Below, piece after piece: positions 40,670-50,157 of a stretch of 64,000 nucleotides of DNA (position 1 is the first letter of the stretch; the number at the start of each line of letters is the position of its first letter). The stretch is taken from NCBI RefSeq assembly GCF_000027005.1, contig NC_012966.1:1488001-1552000 (forward strand). The letters run 5' to 3'. The notes beneath the pieces are model-generated. The model was not told the DNA's origin. It saw nothing but the letters and a program-made list of their open reading frames with translations, and ran no database searches. Origin of the DNA: Komagataella phaffii GS115. Taxonomy: Eukaryota > Ascomycota > Pichiomycetes > Pichiales > Pichiaceae. Both the position numbers and the translations under genes were made by a program.

Positions 40670-41365
40670 TTAGAGAGGATCTACAGCCTTGTTCCTCTTC
40701 TTGACCATACTGTTTTGATAAGTACCCAGTACAAAGTACACCACGTTGAAAAACACTACCCAATGATTTGGCGAAAGATAAGTCTGGGCGATAGCCAGAG
40801 CTATACTGCTGGTAGCCCAAGAAGCTTTCAAAACTCTAAACAGCGACGTCTTCAAGGCTACTTTCACTATAGTGAACAGTCTGTCAAGTTCTTCCTTGAT
40901 TCCGTTGAGTCCACCAGCATAATATTGCTGCACAAAGCTCTGAAAAGATATTCCTGGTTTTGCACCCAGGATGGAAATATAGCTGACCATGCATGTACAC
41001 AGTATCGGGGTTATTGTACTCAGGGAGAGTAATATCTGGAGCACCCTTTTCGTGGGAGTAAGGGGCTGTTTAAATAGTTTGTTAAGGTACATGTACCCAT
41101 AATGTGAAATGGGAGCACTCACGGTGAACCCGAAAAAAGCCATCAGAGGCACCCGTTTGTTGAAAGGGTGTTTTATCTTCAGTGGTTCCCCTGATTCGTC
41201 CTTGAGGCCATCAATTTGCATTTCCTGGTAGTCGTTTGCTATTGCTGTTACGATCGACTCATTCAGTCCAGCTAGGACTCCCGCGGTAACACTCTTTGTG
41301 AGCAGCGGGTATTTGTTCAGATATCGCAAATATAGCTGGTTGAATGAAACCTTATTACTTGACAT
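40670..41365 (-). CDS. Mpv17/PMP22-family membrane protein
   Basis: A 231-residue protein with about four hydrophobic segments and the Mpv17/PMP22 hallmark near the C terminus: a SPNHWVVFFNVVYFVLGTYQ segment where the family has W-P-x-x-N-F and W-N-x-Y. The N-terminal part (YLNKYPLLTKSVTAGVLAGL) matches the family start Y-L-x-x-L-x-x-x-P-x-x-T-K. Members form small pores in peroxisomal, mitochondrial or vacuolar membranes. A peroxisomal location would make sense in a methylotroph but cannot be told from sequence. It is divergent from NOP1. Confidence 0.87.
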   Translation of the reverse strand: MSSNKVSFNQLYLRYLNKYPLLTKSVTAGVLAGLNESIVTAIANDYQEMQIDGLKDESGEPLKIKHPFNKRVPLMAFFGFTVSAPISHYGYMYLNKLFKQPLTPTKRVLQILLSLSTITPILCTCMVSYISILGAKPGISFQSFVQQYYAGGLNGIKEELDRLFTIVKVALKTSLFRVLKASWATSSIALAIAQTYLSPNHWVVFFNVVYFVLGTYQNSMVKKRNKAVDPL

Positions 41366-41743
41366 GTTTGTTTGATAGGAACGAAGGAGAGCAATGAAAG
41401 CAGATTCAGATAGAAAAAAAACCTAAACACGAGACTTCTCCTTGAGGCGCGGATTCCTGATATCTTATCAGACAGATTGTTCAGATCGGGTGTGCAGCAT
41501 ATGCGAACCTCGCCCAACTCCGTCAAGATAAATAAATCTTCTTTTTTTCTTGTTTCTACACGTGCACGGTCACGAGACCATCCCATCACGGTTGCGTGTC
41601 TTCACCGATAATTGGTTTTTTTTTCTTCCTTTCCTCTTCGTAAGAAAAAATTTTAATTTGAAAAGTTCCCTTTATTAAAGAATAACCTGAGCATAGCCTT
41701 ATTCTGAAAGTTATATTCTCACAGACATTACAGTATAGAAAAA
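41366..41743. promoter_or_regulatory. Shared promoter of the Mpv17-like gene and NOP1
   Basis: A 378-base divergent intergenic region. The AAAAAATTTT block at 41645-41654, about 90 bases upstream of NOP1, fits the RRPE element of ribosome-biogenesis promoters. T/C-rich tracts near 41538-41553 and 41616-41640 are typical leaders. No gene is seen. Confidence 0.4.
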
Positions 41744-42709
41744 ATGGCATTTACTCCAGGTAGCAGAGGCGGTGCCCGTGGTGGCCGTGGAGGCGCTCGT
41801 GGCGGCTTCGGTGGATCTCGTGGTGGTGCTCGTGGTGGTGCTCGTGGTGGATTCGGAGGTGGAAGTCGTGGTGGAGCCCGTGGTGGATTTGGAGGTGGAC
41901 GTGGTGCTCCTCGTGGTGGTGCTCGTGGTGGTGCTCCTCGTGGTGGACGTGGTGGTGCTCGTGGCGGTGCCCGTGGTGGTGCCAAAGTTGTCATCGAACC
42001 TCACAGACATGCAGGTGTTTTCATTGCCAGAGGTAAGGAAGACCTTTTGGTCACCAAAAACATTGCTCCAGGTGATTCCGTTTATGGAGAAAAGAGAATT
42101 TCTGTTGAAGAGCCATCGAAGGAAGAAGGAGTTCCTCCAACCAAAATTGAATACAGAGTATGGAATCCTTTCAGATCAAAGTTAGCTGCCGGTGTTATGG
42201 GTGGTTTGGACGAATTGTTTATTGCGCCAGGAAAGAAAGTTTTGTATTTGGGTGCTGCTTCCGGTACCTCGGTTTCCCACGTTGCTGATGTCGTTGGACC
42301 AGAAGGTGTTGTATACGCCGTTGAGTTTTCTCACAGACCTGGTCGTGAATTGATTGGTATGGCCAAGAAGAGACCTAATGTTATCCCTATTATCGAAGAT
42401 GCTCGTCATCCACAAAAGTACCGTATGTTGGTGGGAATGGTTGACGTTGTTTTCGCAGATGTCGCCCAACCTGATCAAGCCAGAATCATTGCTTTGAACT
42501 CACATTTATTCCTGAAAGACCAAGGTGGTGTGGTAATCTCCATCAAGGCTAACTGTATTGACTCCACTGTTGATGCCGAGACGGTGTTTGCTCGTGAAGT
42601 CCAGAAACTTCGTGAAGAACGTATCAAACCTTTGGAACAACTGACTTTAGAGCCTTACGAAAGAGACCATTGTATTGTGGTTGGTAGATATATGAGAAGC
42701 GGTTTGTAA
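41744..42709 (+). CDS. NOP1: Fibrillarin, C/D snoRNP methyltransferase
   Basis: The 2'-O-methyltransferase of box C/D snoRNPs, acting on rRNA in the nucleolus. The 321 residues comprise a Gly-Arg-rich domain (about 6-80) built from RGG, RGA and GGF units, then the methyltransferase fold with the SAM-binding [20 protein letters not shown] and VYAVEFSHR, and [12 protein letters not shown]. The C-terminal half is very conserved. Repeated GGT/CGT codons in the GAR part leave other frames open by chance. The order NOP1-SLX5 is as in S. cerevisiae (YDL014W-YDL013W). Confidence 0.98.
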   Translation: MAFTPGSRGGARGGRGGARGGFGGSRGGARGGARGGFGGGSRGGARGGFGGGRGAPRGGARGGAPRGGRGGARGGARGGAKVVIEPHRHAGVFIARGKEDLLVTKNIAPGDSVYGEKRISVEEPSKEEGVPPTKIEYRVWNPFRSKLAAGVMGGLDELFIAPGKKVLYLGAASGTSVSHVADVVGPEGVVYAVEFSHRPGRELIGMAKKRPNVIPIIEDARHPQKYRMLVGMVDVVFADVAQPDQARIIALNSHLFLKDQGGVVISIKANCIDSTVDAETVFAREVQKLREERIKPLEQLTLEPYERDHCIVVGRYMRSGL

Positions 42710-42845
42710 GTAGTCGAGGGAGAGTCTGTACCATTAATTTGTTAGTCATAAACTTGTTAAAAGTTCGTTTCGGCCCTGTGCCACCCAAACTAGATGTAGG
42801 TAGCGTTAATATAGGGATTAGTAGAGCATTTTACTGTCTTACCAG

Positions 42846-44285
42846 ATGACATTTCTGTTCGCGATTCATTTATCTAGGGAACCCCATCTCTCGCTTATCC
42901 TTCCTGAGAAGGTACACAACAGGCAAAAAGGAAACGAAGGCGGATTAATGTCCAGGGTAGAAGAAAATAGTATCATCTCACTTGCTTCAGATGAAGGGGA
43001 GTTTGATAATGACGACGTTGAAATTATAAGTGCCTGTACTAATAGGGGACCAACCAACACTGACACTAGAACGGCTCCAGGGCAGCAGGAAGTCATCGAT
43101 GTTGATGCTCTGGTAGAGGACACAGAGGTGGTCCATGATGATGACGATGATGGCGATGATGATGACATACAGTTTCTGAGTGAATCAAGAGCTGCAACTC
43201 CCGTTGAAAGGGCGGACGTTATAGTTACTCCAAACGGCGACTTCCCCATCCCACCAAGAAGAGTTACATTGATTCAAAGAGCGCCATTTCAAAATGCACG
43301 ATACCCGCAAACGTCCCGTATTTTGAACCCGTCTGAACTAGTTTTTCGGACTCAGGAAGCTCGCAGAAGGAGGCAACGAACCATTCAAGCTCGCAGGAGA
43401 AACCTTCAAAATTTGTTTGCTAATCATGGCAGTTCCAATCGTATTTTCTTCCACAGGATAGGCAGCCATAATCAAGGAGCTTTTGAAGATGATCCTGATG
43501 ATCCTGATTATGAGTATGGTCAGGAAATGTTGCCTGGCCCTTTTGGAGCAGTATTTGTCAACTCTCATATTCTAGGTCGAAGAAACGACTATGTTGACGA
43601 GAACAATATGGCAAGAGTAATGCGTATGATTGCCGAAAGTGAAGAAAACATGGAAGATCAGAGGGTTGACTCAAGACATAGGTTGGCTCGGACTGTCAGA
43701 AAAAAGAAGGAATCCGCTTCTAAAATTCGTACGAAAACTGAAGAAGCATCTTTTTTCACAAACAAGATAGATAATTCAGATGACCTCCGATGTCTTCTAT
43801 GCGGAATGCAACTTGGCTCTGGGTTTCCCGCTGACTTCAAAGTGGATCATGAACAGAACTCTGCATCTGGTATTCTGAAATATAAGGTTCCTGCGCCATG
43901 GCAATGTTGTAACCAGGTGACCGATGTGGATAAAGAGCTCTCAAAGAAAGTGTTTTTTGCCAAATGTGGTCACGTCTATTGTGGCCGATGTGTCAATAAT
44001 ATTATGCGTTCTGACTTACGAAAGCGGAACCGAAAGAGTCAGAGTATTTTGCAGGCATTGAACTACCAATTGCTTTCGACCATCAAGTCACCAGATGAAC
44101 TTAAGGAAAAGATAGTTGAAGAATTTAATTCCAAAACAACGAAACAAAAGAAACCGTCAAAAATAACCAAAGAGGAACTAAACATATCATACGAAGATAT
44201 TTGCTCTCCTTCAGTCTGCAGTGGTTGGAATTGCTCGCAACGCTTGAGAAATGGGAAAAAGGCCTTCAGAGAGATATACTATTAA
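42846..44285 (+). CDS. SLX5: SLX5-like SUMO-targeted ubiquitin ligase subunit
   Basis: A 479-residue acidic protein with a C-terminal RING-like domain. The N-terminal region carries candidate SUMO-interacting motifs: hydrophobic clusters beside acids, DVEIISAC, EVIDVDALVEDTEVV and DDIQFLSES. An Arg-rich middle part follows (EARRRRQRTIQARRRNL). The Cys/His cluster starts at LRCLLCGMQLG and continues through FAKCGHVYCGRCVNNI to CSGWNCSQRLR, with a long insert. In S. cerevisiae, Slx5 and Slx8 form a ligase for SUMOylated proteins in genome maintenance. NOP1 next door supports the orthology. The start could instead be the Met at codon 35 (MSRVEENS), which is more Slx5-like. Confidence 0.82.
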   Translation: MTFLFAIHLSREPHLSLILPEKVHNRQKGNEGGLMSRVEENSIISLASDEGEFDNDDVEIISACTNRGPTNTDTRTAPGQQEVIDVDALVEDTEVVHDDDDDGDDDDIQFLSESRAATPVERADVIVTPNGDFPIPPRRVTLIQRAPFQNARYPQTSRILNPSELVFRTQEARRRRQRTIQARRRNLQNLFANHGSSNRIFFHRIGSHNQGAFEDDPDDPDYEYGQEMLPGPFGAVFVNSHILGRRNDYVDENNMARVMRMIAESEENMEDQRVDSRHRLARTVRKKKESASKIRTKTEEASFFTNKIDNSDDLRCLLCGMQLGSGFPADFKVDHEQNSASGILKYKVPAPWQCCNQVTDVDKELSKKVFFAKCGHVYCGRCVNNIMRSDLRKRNRKSQSILQALNYQLLSTIKSPDELKEKIVEEFNSKTTKQKKPSKITKEELNISYEDICSPSVCSGWNCSQRLRNGKKAFREIYY

Positions 44286-44286
44286 A

Positions 44287-45312
44287 TTATTCATACTTAA
44301 AACTGGGTTTGCAGCTTCCTGGTATTAGTGCTCCAGTGTTGGTATTGATTTTGTCTTCTTCGTCCTCATCAAAAACAGAAGGATATTTGACTTCATCGCA
44401 ACTATCGCAGGTCGATAAGAAATGGTGAATGTTGACTGGAGTTTGGCCAATATTGAGCACTTCCTTAATCTTATGCACCTTTGACCCCGGGGTAGTTTCA
44501 AAACTTTCTTGAGTACCTCGTACAGGGTTACGATTCTGAAAGATGATACGAATATTTTCGTATAAATAGAATTTTTTTCCTCTAATGTTGGCAAACTTGA
44601 GCTGTATTGTGGATGACAACATTTTGGACTCGTCCTCTCCGCCTTTTCTTTTAATTTCTATGGTCTGGCGCAGCAAGGTTTTGTGGTTTTTAGGTAGAGT
44701 TGATATGTCGTACTCAAACACATTAACAAAGGAGATATTCTGGTCCTGGTCAAATATCAGGAGTTGTAAATTTCCCTTAGGTGGAACCATATAACCTGGA
44801 AATTCCCTCTTTGTTGAAGCATGGGTACCGGTTTCGGAAGTAGAGTTTTCTTGATCGATATAGTACTGCTCTAAATCGATATTACCCACGTATGGAGTCC
44901 CCCTGGTGTGAGGCCCACTGTTGCCATTCAAAAATTCATGATCATTCCACTTGTAGTAAACGGCTTCAAATGGGATCTTGATGTGTTTATAAAAACGCTG
45001 TTTGTTATTGTGGCTGCTTGTGACACTTATTTTAGCAACAAAGGCTATGGGATTTGAGGGGATCCCTGAAGTCCGACCATTCAAAAGGGACTCTTGAAAT
45101 GAGCCAGTCATCGCAAGAGAGCTTCTTCTTCTAAAATTTATGTCATTATTGGTATTGTGTGACAATGAGTCTAGTTTGCGCTGGCACTTGTAGCATAGTC
45201 TTTTCTGTGTGGATGAAACAACGGGATTGTTCAATCCCGGTTCAGCAATTGTCTGAGACAACGACGATCGGCGTCTCGGTTGGAACATGAGAAAGCTCTG
45301 TGGAACAGGCAT
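44287..45312 (-). CDS. Atos-like (FAM214) domain protein
   Basis: A 341-residue protein with the Atos/FAM214 conserved region: a segment around PKGNLQLLIFDQDQ and VFEYDISTLPKNHKTLLRQT corresponds to the animal G-x-I-Q-x-x-x-F-N and Y-D-x-x-D-M-P-x-N-H-x-T-F-L-R-Q block. The N-terminal part has RRRSS motifs (possible basophilic kinase sites) and a C-x-x-C pair (LCYKCQRKL) that may bind zinc with the C-terminal C-x-x-C (STCDSCDEV). In animals, relatives act as transcription regulators; a role here is not known. One base separates its stop from that of SLX5. Confidence 0.8.
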   Translation of the reverse strand: MPVPQSFLMFQPRRRSSLSQTIAEPGLNNPVVSSTQKRLCYKCQRKLDSLSHNTNNDINFRRRSSLAMTGSFQESLLNGRTSGIPSNPIAFVAKISVTSSHNNKQRFYKHIKIPFEAVYYKWNDHEFLNGNSGPHTRGTPYVGNIDLEQYYIDQENSTSETGTHASTKREFPGYMVPPKGNLQLLIFDQDQNISFVNVFEYDISTLPKNHKTLLRQTIEIKRKGGEDESKMLSSTIQLKFANIRGKKFYLYENIRIIFQNRNPVRGTQESFETTPGSKVHKIKEVLNIGQTPVNIHHFLSTCDSCDEVKYPSVFDEDEEDKINTNTGALIPGSCKPSFKYE

Positions 45313-45973
45313 TTGGGCAATGACGCTGAAAGATGAGTATGAGGCAGGATTTCAGTCAATCAGCTATGATTTTTCGATTGTAGGCTGTATTGAGTTAAGA
45401 AGAACGTATGATAAGGGGCAGATGATATCATATTATAGCGCGAAATGACTAACATCATAATCGACCCCAGAATCACTCAAGTGATCATTTATGGTTATGT
45501 AATTATGAAATTGTAATGGGAAATTGTCAGGCAAAAGTATATAGCCCACCGAATAGGTACGTACACTGCATACATGGGTCAAAGTTATCTTGGGCCGAAC
45601 AACTCTCTGAAAAGTTTAATCTTCAAGATGAAAGTCAGATTGCTCGATTAGAATTGGGCAGACATTGAAATAGCCTATCACTCTAATGAAACTGGCTAAT
45701 TTTGCCAAACGAAAACTCACCATAAACACTGCCGACTGACGATCAAGTTCAGTAGCACAGATAATGCTCCCAACTAACATTCTAGAAATACAATCTCATT
45801 AATCAGACTCATGTTTCTTAAATGATAATAATCTATTTATATAGTATTGTTCTTCCGATACCAGTCCTTAGAGCGCGCGCCCCTCTTTAATCAGCTGCCT
45901 CTCCTCCTGCTGAATCTGAAACGTTATCTCTCTTTCCCACCAGATCATTCGACCATAGCAAGCCTGTTATTAC
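45313..45973. promoter_or_regulatory. Divergent intergenic region, Atos-like gene and transporter
   Basis: This 661-base gap has no supportable gene. GCGCGCGC lies at 45873-45880, about 94 bases upstream of the transporter start, resembling Rsc3-type sites. A small inverted repeat, ATCACT then AGTGAT, occurs near 45472-45485. The remainder is AT-rich and unremarkable. Confidence 0.4.
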
Positions 45974-47210
45974 ATGGTCAACATTAGAGTATGTTTCGTT
46001 CTATCGACCCCTTCATCATTCCTTTCATTCAATTGTCTAACTTTAGATTTCTCTGCTAAGTGCAGCGGTTATTGTAACAGGTTGTCTGAACTCTGTGTTC
46101 ACCAAATATCAAGATAATCAATGTGTTAGAAACTGTCAGGACCCAGATTTCTCGAAGCACGTCTACTTTGAACAGCCGGCTTTGCAAACTCTGCAGATGT
46201 TTGTCGGAGAATCTGGTTGCTGGGTAGTGGTCTTCTTATCTTGGCTTTCAACAGTTGTCAAATACTATTCTAAGGGGAGAAAAAAACCACTTTACGCTCC
46301 ACTGTCAGAAGGCGACTCAGATCAGACAAAGCTACCTGAGCTGACTGGTCTTAGAAGCTTGATTTTGGCAATTCCTGCTGTTTGTGACGTGTGTGGAACG
46401 ACAATGCTGAATGTAGGCTTACTCTACACCCCTGTGAGCATTTACCAGATGGCTAGAGGGTCATTGATTTTATTTGTCGCCCTATTCTCTGTGTTTTTTT
46501 TAAACCGAAGAATATCCAGACTTGAATGGTTGTCCCTTTTTGTGGTCACGTTTGGTGTATTCTTAGTGGGTCTCAGTGGAGCACTTGGAAATAAAGTTCA
46601 CATATCAGGGGACAAAAACACTTCATTTGCAGTCATTTTTGGTATCACTTTGATCCTCATTGCTGAGATTTTTGCAGCATCGCAGTTTGTGTCTGAAGAG
46701 TACATCATCTCAAGATCTTCTGTCGATCCGTTGAGATTAGTTGGCTTCGAAGGTATTTTTGGAGGTTCTATTACGTTCCTGGTCATGGTCATAGCATACA
46801 GTGTTGTTGGAAGATCCAATCCTGGTGGACCATTTGATATCGTCACTTCTTTCAAGGATGTTACGGCTAACTCACAAGTTATCTGGTCAAGCGTGGCAAT
46901 CATGATATCCATTGGAAGTTTCAATTTTTTTGGCATTTCTGTTACCGACGAGTTAAGTGCTACAGCCAGAAGTACTATCGACACGTGCAGAACATTACTC
47001 GTATGGCTAGTCTCCCTTTATCTAGGTTGGGAAAGCTTCAAATGGTTACAATTAGTTGGATTTTCGCTTTTAGTGTTAGGAACACTAACCTTTAATGGTG
47101 TTCTGAAGGCTGAGAACTGGTACTTTATTCCTGAATGGTTCAAAAAGGATGCTCCTCTACCTGGAGAAAGGGTAATTGACGTTGTGGACGAACAAATCGA
47201 AAGATTCTAG
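45974..47210 (+). CDS. SLC35F6-like nucleotide-sugar/drug-metabolite transporter, two exons
   Basis: A ten-helix EamA/DMT-superfamily membrane protein similar to human SLC35F6. Exon 1 is 45974-45988 (MVNIR), the intron 45989-46046 runs GTATGT to TAG with a GTCTAAC branch point, and exon 2 is 46047-47210, giving 392 residues. The splice supplies the ATG and the first transmembrane helix (ISLLSAAVIVTGCLNSVFTK); the second exon alone has no suitable ATG. Matching motifs include PAVCDVCGTTMLNVGLLYT, MARGSLILFVALFSVFFLNR, DPLRLVGFEGIFG and DELSATARSTIDTCRTL. The substrate is unknown; relatives lie in lysosomal or mitochondrial membranes. Confidence 0.9.
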
Positions 47211-47316
47211 TATAGAATTAGTCATTATAAGAAGATCATTGAATTCATCCTTGTAGCGAGTTTCCCGTCCAGAACTCCTCCGCCCATCTCTTCCCTCCCA
47301 TCAAGCATTCGCGCCG

Positions 47317-47898
47317 ATGGACAGCGTAACTCAACATCACTCGAAGACTCAAAGTTCAACCAGAGACACAACAATGGACGAACATAGGCTCTTCAAGTTC
47401 CCAGTATTTAGACTTCCCAAATCCGCTACAGTTAGAGCAATGGGGATGTACCTTTCCGGGGCTCTCTATGCGATTGGTTTTTGGGTTCTTTTAGACGCTG
47501 CCCTTTACTCCAAACGGGTCAACGCCTCATTAGTCCATGTCACTTTCGTTGATTGGGTTCCAGCAATATGTTCATCTCTAGGTATGCTGATTATTAACTC
47601 GATTGAAAAGTCTGCATTATTGAACAATGATGCATCATTCATGCAACCATCATCTACAACAACCTGGCAGGCCCGGGTGGTGCTGTTTATCGGGTTCTCA
47701 CTACTTGCCACAGGAATTGCCGGTTCATTTATTGTACTTATACTCAAGTTTTTGATCAAAGGTTATAATACATTTCCCACCTTGGGTATGGGGGTCGCCA
47801 ATGTGGTATCTAATGCTAGCATCATGTTAAGTTGTATAGTGTTATGGGTGGTACAGAACTTTGAGGATGACGACTACAATTACTCATTGGCCCTGTGA
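47317..47898 (+). CDS. VPS68: Vacuolar sorting protein Vps68 (TMEM50/UPF0220)
   Basis: A 193-residue protein with four transmembrane helices of the TMEM50/UPF0220 family. In S. cerevisiae Vps68 works with Vps55 in endosome-to-vacuole transport. Hydrophobic segments start at MGMYLSGALYAIGFWVLLDA, FVDWVPAICSSLGMLIIN, ARVVLFIGFSLLATGIAGSF and LGMGVANVVSNASIMLSCIV. The start ATG at 47317 gives a polar tail; Met at codon 20 is an alternative. Only two bases lie between its stop and that of the convergent kinase, an arrangement of the same genes as in S. cerevisiae (YOL129W-YOL128C). Confidence 0.94.
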   Translation: MDSVTQHHSKTQSSTRDTTMDEHRLFKFPVFRLPKSATVRAMGMYLSGALYAIGFWVLLDAALYSKRVNASLVHVTFVDWVPAICSSLGMLIINSIEKSALLNNDASFMQPSSTTTWQARVVLFIGFSLLATGIAGSFIVLILKFLIKGYNTFPTLGMGVANVVSNASIMLSCIVLWVVQNFEDDDYNYSLAL

Positions 47899-47900
47899 AT

Positions 47901-49016
47901 TTAGTTTGTATTAGGTAGAATGGAAGGCAAAAATTGTGCACTAATAGACTTCTCATAGTCCGTAAAGTTAAATAGAGTGTCGCTGATTTCAAGTGCCTGT
48001 GATGCATTGGTGGGATACACTGTGAAACCAGGAGCGCGCAGTTGATCGAAGAAGCGGTGGGCCATTATTTGTGAGCCTGAAAACCTGGAGGCAGGCTCGT
48101 AAACCAAAATATGCATCAGTAGGTCTATCGCATCTTGTGGTGAATTATTGAACACCTTGTTGAAACGGGTCGAAACTTTAGGACTGAACAGTTTGGCGGA
48201 GTACGTAGGGCCGGAGTAGTTGGGGTTCGATTCATGTAAAAATTGCTTTGATGGAGGACCTAGTAGATGTGCTATAACACGCAATTGATGTAAGGAGTCC
48301 TTTCCGATGAACAAAATGTTGCCCAAAAGCATCTCAGACATCACACAGCCAAACCCCCATATGTCGATCTTTGGGGTATAATATTGACAGCCAACAATCA
48401 GCTCCGGAGCACGATAGTATCTCGAGCTGATATAAGCAACGCTGGGCTGATTAGGCTCCAGTTTCTTTGCAGAACCAAAATCACATATTTTCAGCTCCAT
48501 CGTGGATGGATCGATGAGGATATTAGATGGTTTTATATCACGATGGCATATATCAAAGCTGTGGAGATAGTTCATTCCACGAGCCAGCTGGAATGAGTAA
48601 ACTTTCACATGACTCAATGGTAGAGTCAACTTATTTTTGTAATACAGTCGAATCTCGGCCTGTAATGTACTGGGTAGACATTCCATAACCAAATGTTGGT
48701 ATAACTTGTTATTGTCCAACTTGTTTGGGTAGTTGTAAAAGTATTTCAATGCTACGATATTGGGATGCGAGGTCCCTCTAAGAATTTCCAACTCTCTACT
48801 CTTGAATTCACTTTCAAATGGGACCATCTTGATTCCAAAAGGTCCAAGTACTGTAGGCGTGCTGTCAGATGTGACGGGTTCCATTGTAGCTTCCACGACG
48901 CGGCCAAATGCACCCTTACCAAGTTCCTGAGTTTCCTTAACCATCATTGGTACCGGATTATCTGACTCCTTGCTGTACACTTTATTGGCCAGATATTGAG
49001 CTTGTGCATCCGACAT
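47901..49016 (-). CDS. MCK1: GSK-3 family protein kinase (Mck1/Ygk3 type)
   Basis: A 371-residue Ser/Thr kinase. The kinase domain (about 28-320) has the Gly loop ELGKGAFGRVVEA, the probable ATP-site Lys in FGIKMVPFES, HRDIKPSNIL, DFGSAKKL and the GSK-3 activation segment VAYISSRYYRAPELIVG with its Tyr. In S. cerevisiae the family (Mck1, Ygk3, Rim11, Mrk1) controls meiosis, proteolysis and stress. I use MCK1 because the next gene is MRPS18, as on S. cerevisiae chromosome XIV, while VPS68 and RPL25 flank Ygk3 on XV; the single gene is probably ancestral to both. Confidence 0.9.
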   Translation of the reverse strand: MSDAQAQYLANKVYSKESDNPVPMMVKETQELGKGAFGRVVEATMEPVTSDSTPTVLGPFGIKMVPFESEFKSRELEILRGTSHPNIVALKYFYNYPNKLDNNKLYQHLVMECLPSTLQAEIRLYYKNKLTLPLSHVKVYSFQLARGMNYLHSFDICHRDIKPSNILIDPSTMELKICDFGSAKKLEPNQPSVAYISSRYYRAPELIVGCQYYTPKIDIWGFGCVMSEMLLGNILFIGKDSLHQLRVIAHLLGPPSKQFLHESNPNYSGPTYSAKLFSPKVSTRFNKVFNNSPQDAIDLLMHILVYEPASRFSGSQIMAHRFFDQLRAPGFTVYPTNASQALEISDTLFNFTDYEKSISAQFLPSILPNTN

Positions 49017-49218
49017 ATTACTTACGTTGTACTTGTTTGTGGCGACAGGATGTATCTGTATGTTAGATGAAGGTGGGTGACCTGTGGTCTAAAAAAAGCA
49101 ATCGCGAAGGGAAGACATCAGTCCTTCGCGATCTTTACTGTCAAAAGACTTGGCTCTCTCACTTTGGTAAAATTTCACGGTAACTTGAGAGATTCGAAAA
49201 CGACTTTAGGATCATAAC

Positions 49219-49860
49219 ATGTGGGGATCTATACGTTTAAGGGTCCCACTGGTATTCAACCAAGGAAGACTATTTTCTTCGTCGTTGCCCTCCCGAAATG
49301 CCCCAAAGACTTTTGGTTCCATCCGTAAAGAGTTTGCAAACCAAACGCCTTCAATGAGCTCAACGTCCAAGCAAGTTGAAGAATTGAAACAACAGAGACG
49401 AGTGCCCAACGAACAGGTGGTCAAATACGTCCTACACTGTTCGTTTACCAAGAATAACACACATTTGACCCTCACAGAAGTTGTAGAAGACAAGAATTTT
49501 CTCAAGAACAACGAACAACTATCATCAAACGAGCAGGCATTATATTACTTGCAACTCCCACAACGAGTCAAGGTGTCACTTTCCACAGGATGTGTCGGAT
49601 TCCGTAAAGCTCAGCGAGGTGAATACGAAGCTGGATACCAAACTGCGGCAAAGATGTTTGAAACAATAGAGACTCGTGGTTACTTAAGGAATAAACCATT
49701 GGAGGTAGTTTTCAAAGACTTTGGTAAGGGTCGCCAGGGATTTGTTAGTGCATTGACCGGCAAAGAGGGCACCAACATCCGTGGTAAGATCTCAAGACTC
49801 ACAGACAAGACGAACCTGAAATTCGGTGGTGTTAGAATGCCACGTCCTCGTCGTTTGTAG
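49219..49860 (+). CDS. MRPS18: Mitochondrial small-subunit ribosomal protein uS11m
   Basis: A 213-residue mitoribosomal protein. A basic/Ser N-terminal presequence ([20 protein letters not shown]) is followed by an extension and the uS11 core from about 80 on: [56 protein letters not shown] and [16 protein letters not shown], ending [11 protein letters not shown], a typical uS11 tail. It is divergent from the kinase, with 202 bases between starts, as MCK1 and MRPS18 are in S. cerevisiae. Confidence 0.93.
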   Translation: MWGSIRLRVPLVFNQGRLFSSSLPSRNAPKTFGSIRKEFANQTPSMSSTSKQVEELKQQRRVPNEQVVKYVLHCSFTKNNTHLTLTEVVEDKNFLKNNEQLSSNEQALYYLQLPQRVKVSLSTGCVGFRKAQRGEYEAGYQTAAKMFETIETRGYLRNKPLEVVFKDFGKGRQGFVSALTGKEGTNIRGKISRLTDKTNLKFGGVRMPRPRRL

Positions 49861-50157
49861 ATGTACTCCCTCTCATTCTATGCTAGCATCCATCCACTTT
49901 AACTCAACTGTACATAGGTTAATATTAGGTAAGCGAGCAGTGCGCGCTTTCTCAGAATCTAACTCCCCAGGTAGTGATTCCCCGTTTAGGTGTTTAGCAG
50001 TCACAAACACTATGCGCGAATGATGTTGTTTTTTCTTTCCCTCGTAGGTTTCCCCAGTCAGGGTAAACAACTAATATGCTAGTCATGTGACCATAGACGA
50101 GCCTTGGTGCAAGTTTTTTTCATTTCCAAACTGATACTCTTCCAACACAGAACAAAA

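Noticed and set aside
41711..42185. Long open frames in other registers and antisense over the start of NOP1
   Set aside because: The GGT/CGT repeat coding the Gly-Arg domain leaves several frames open; the products are simple repeats.
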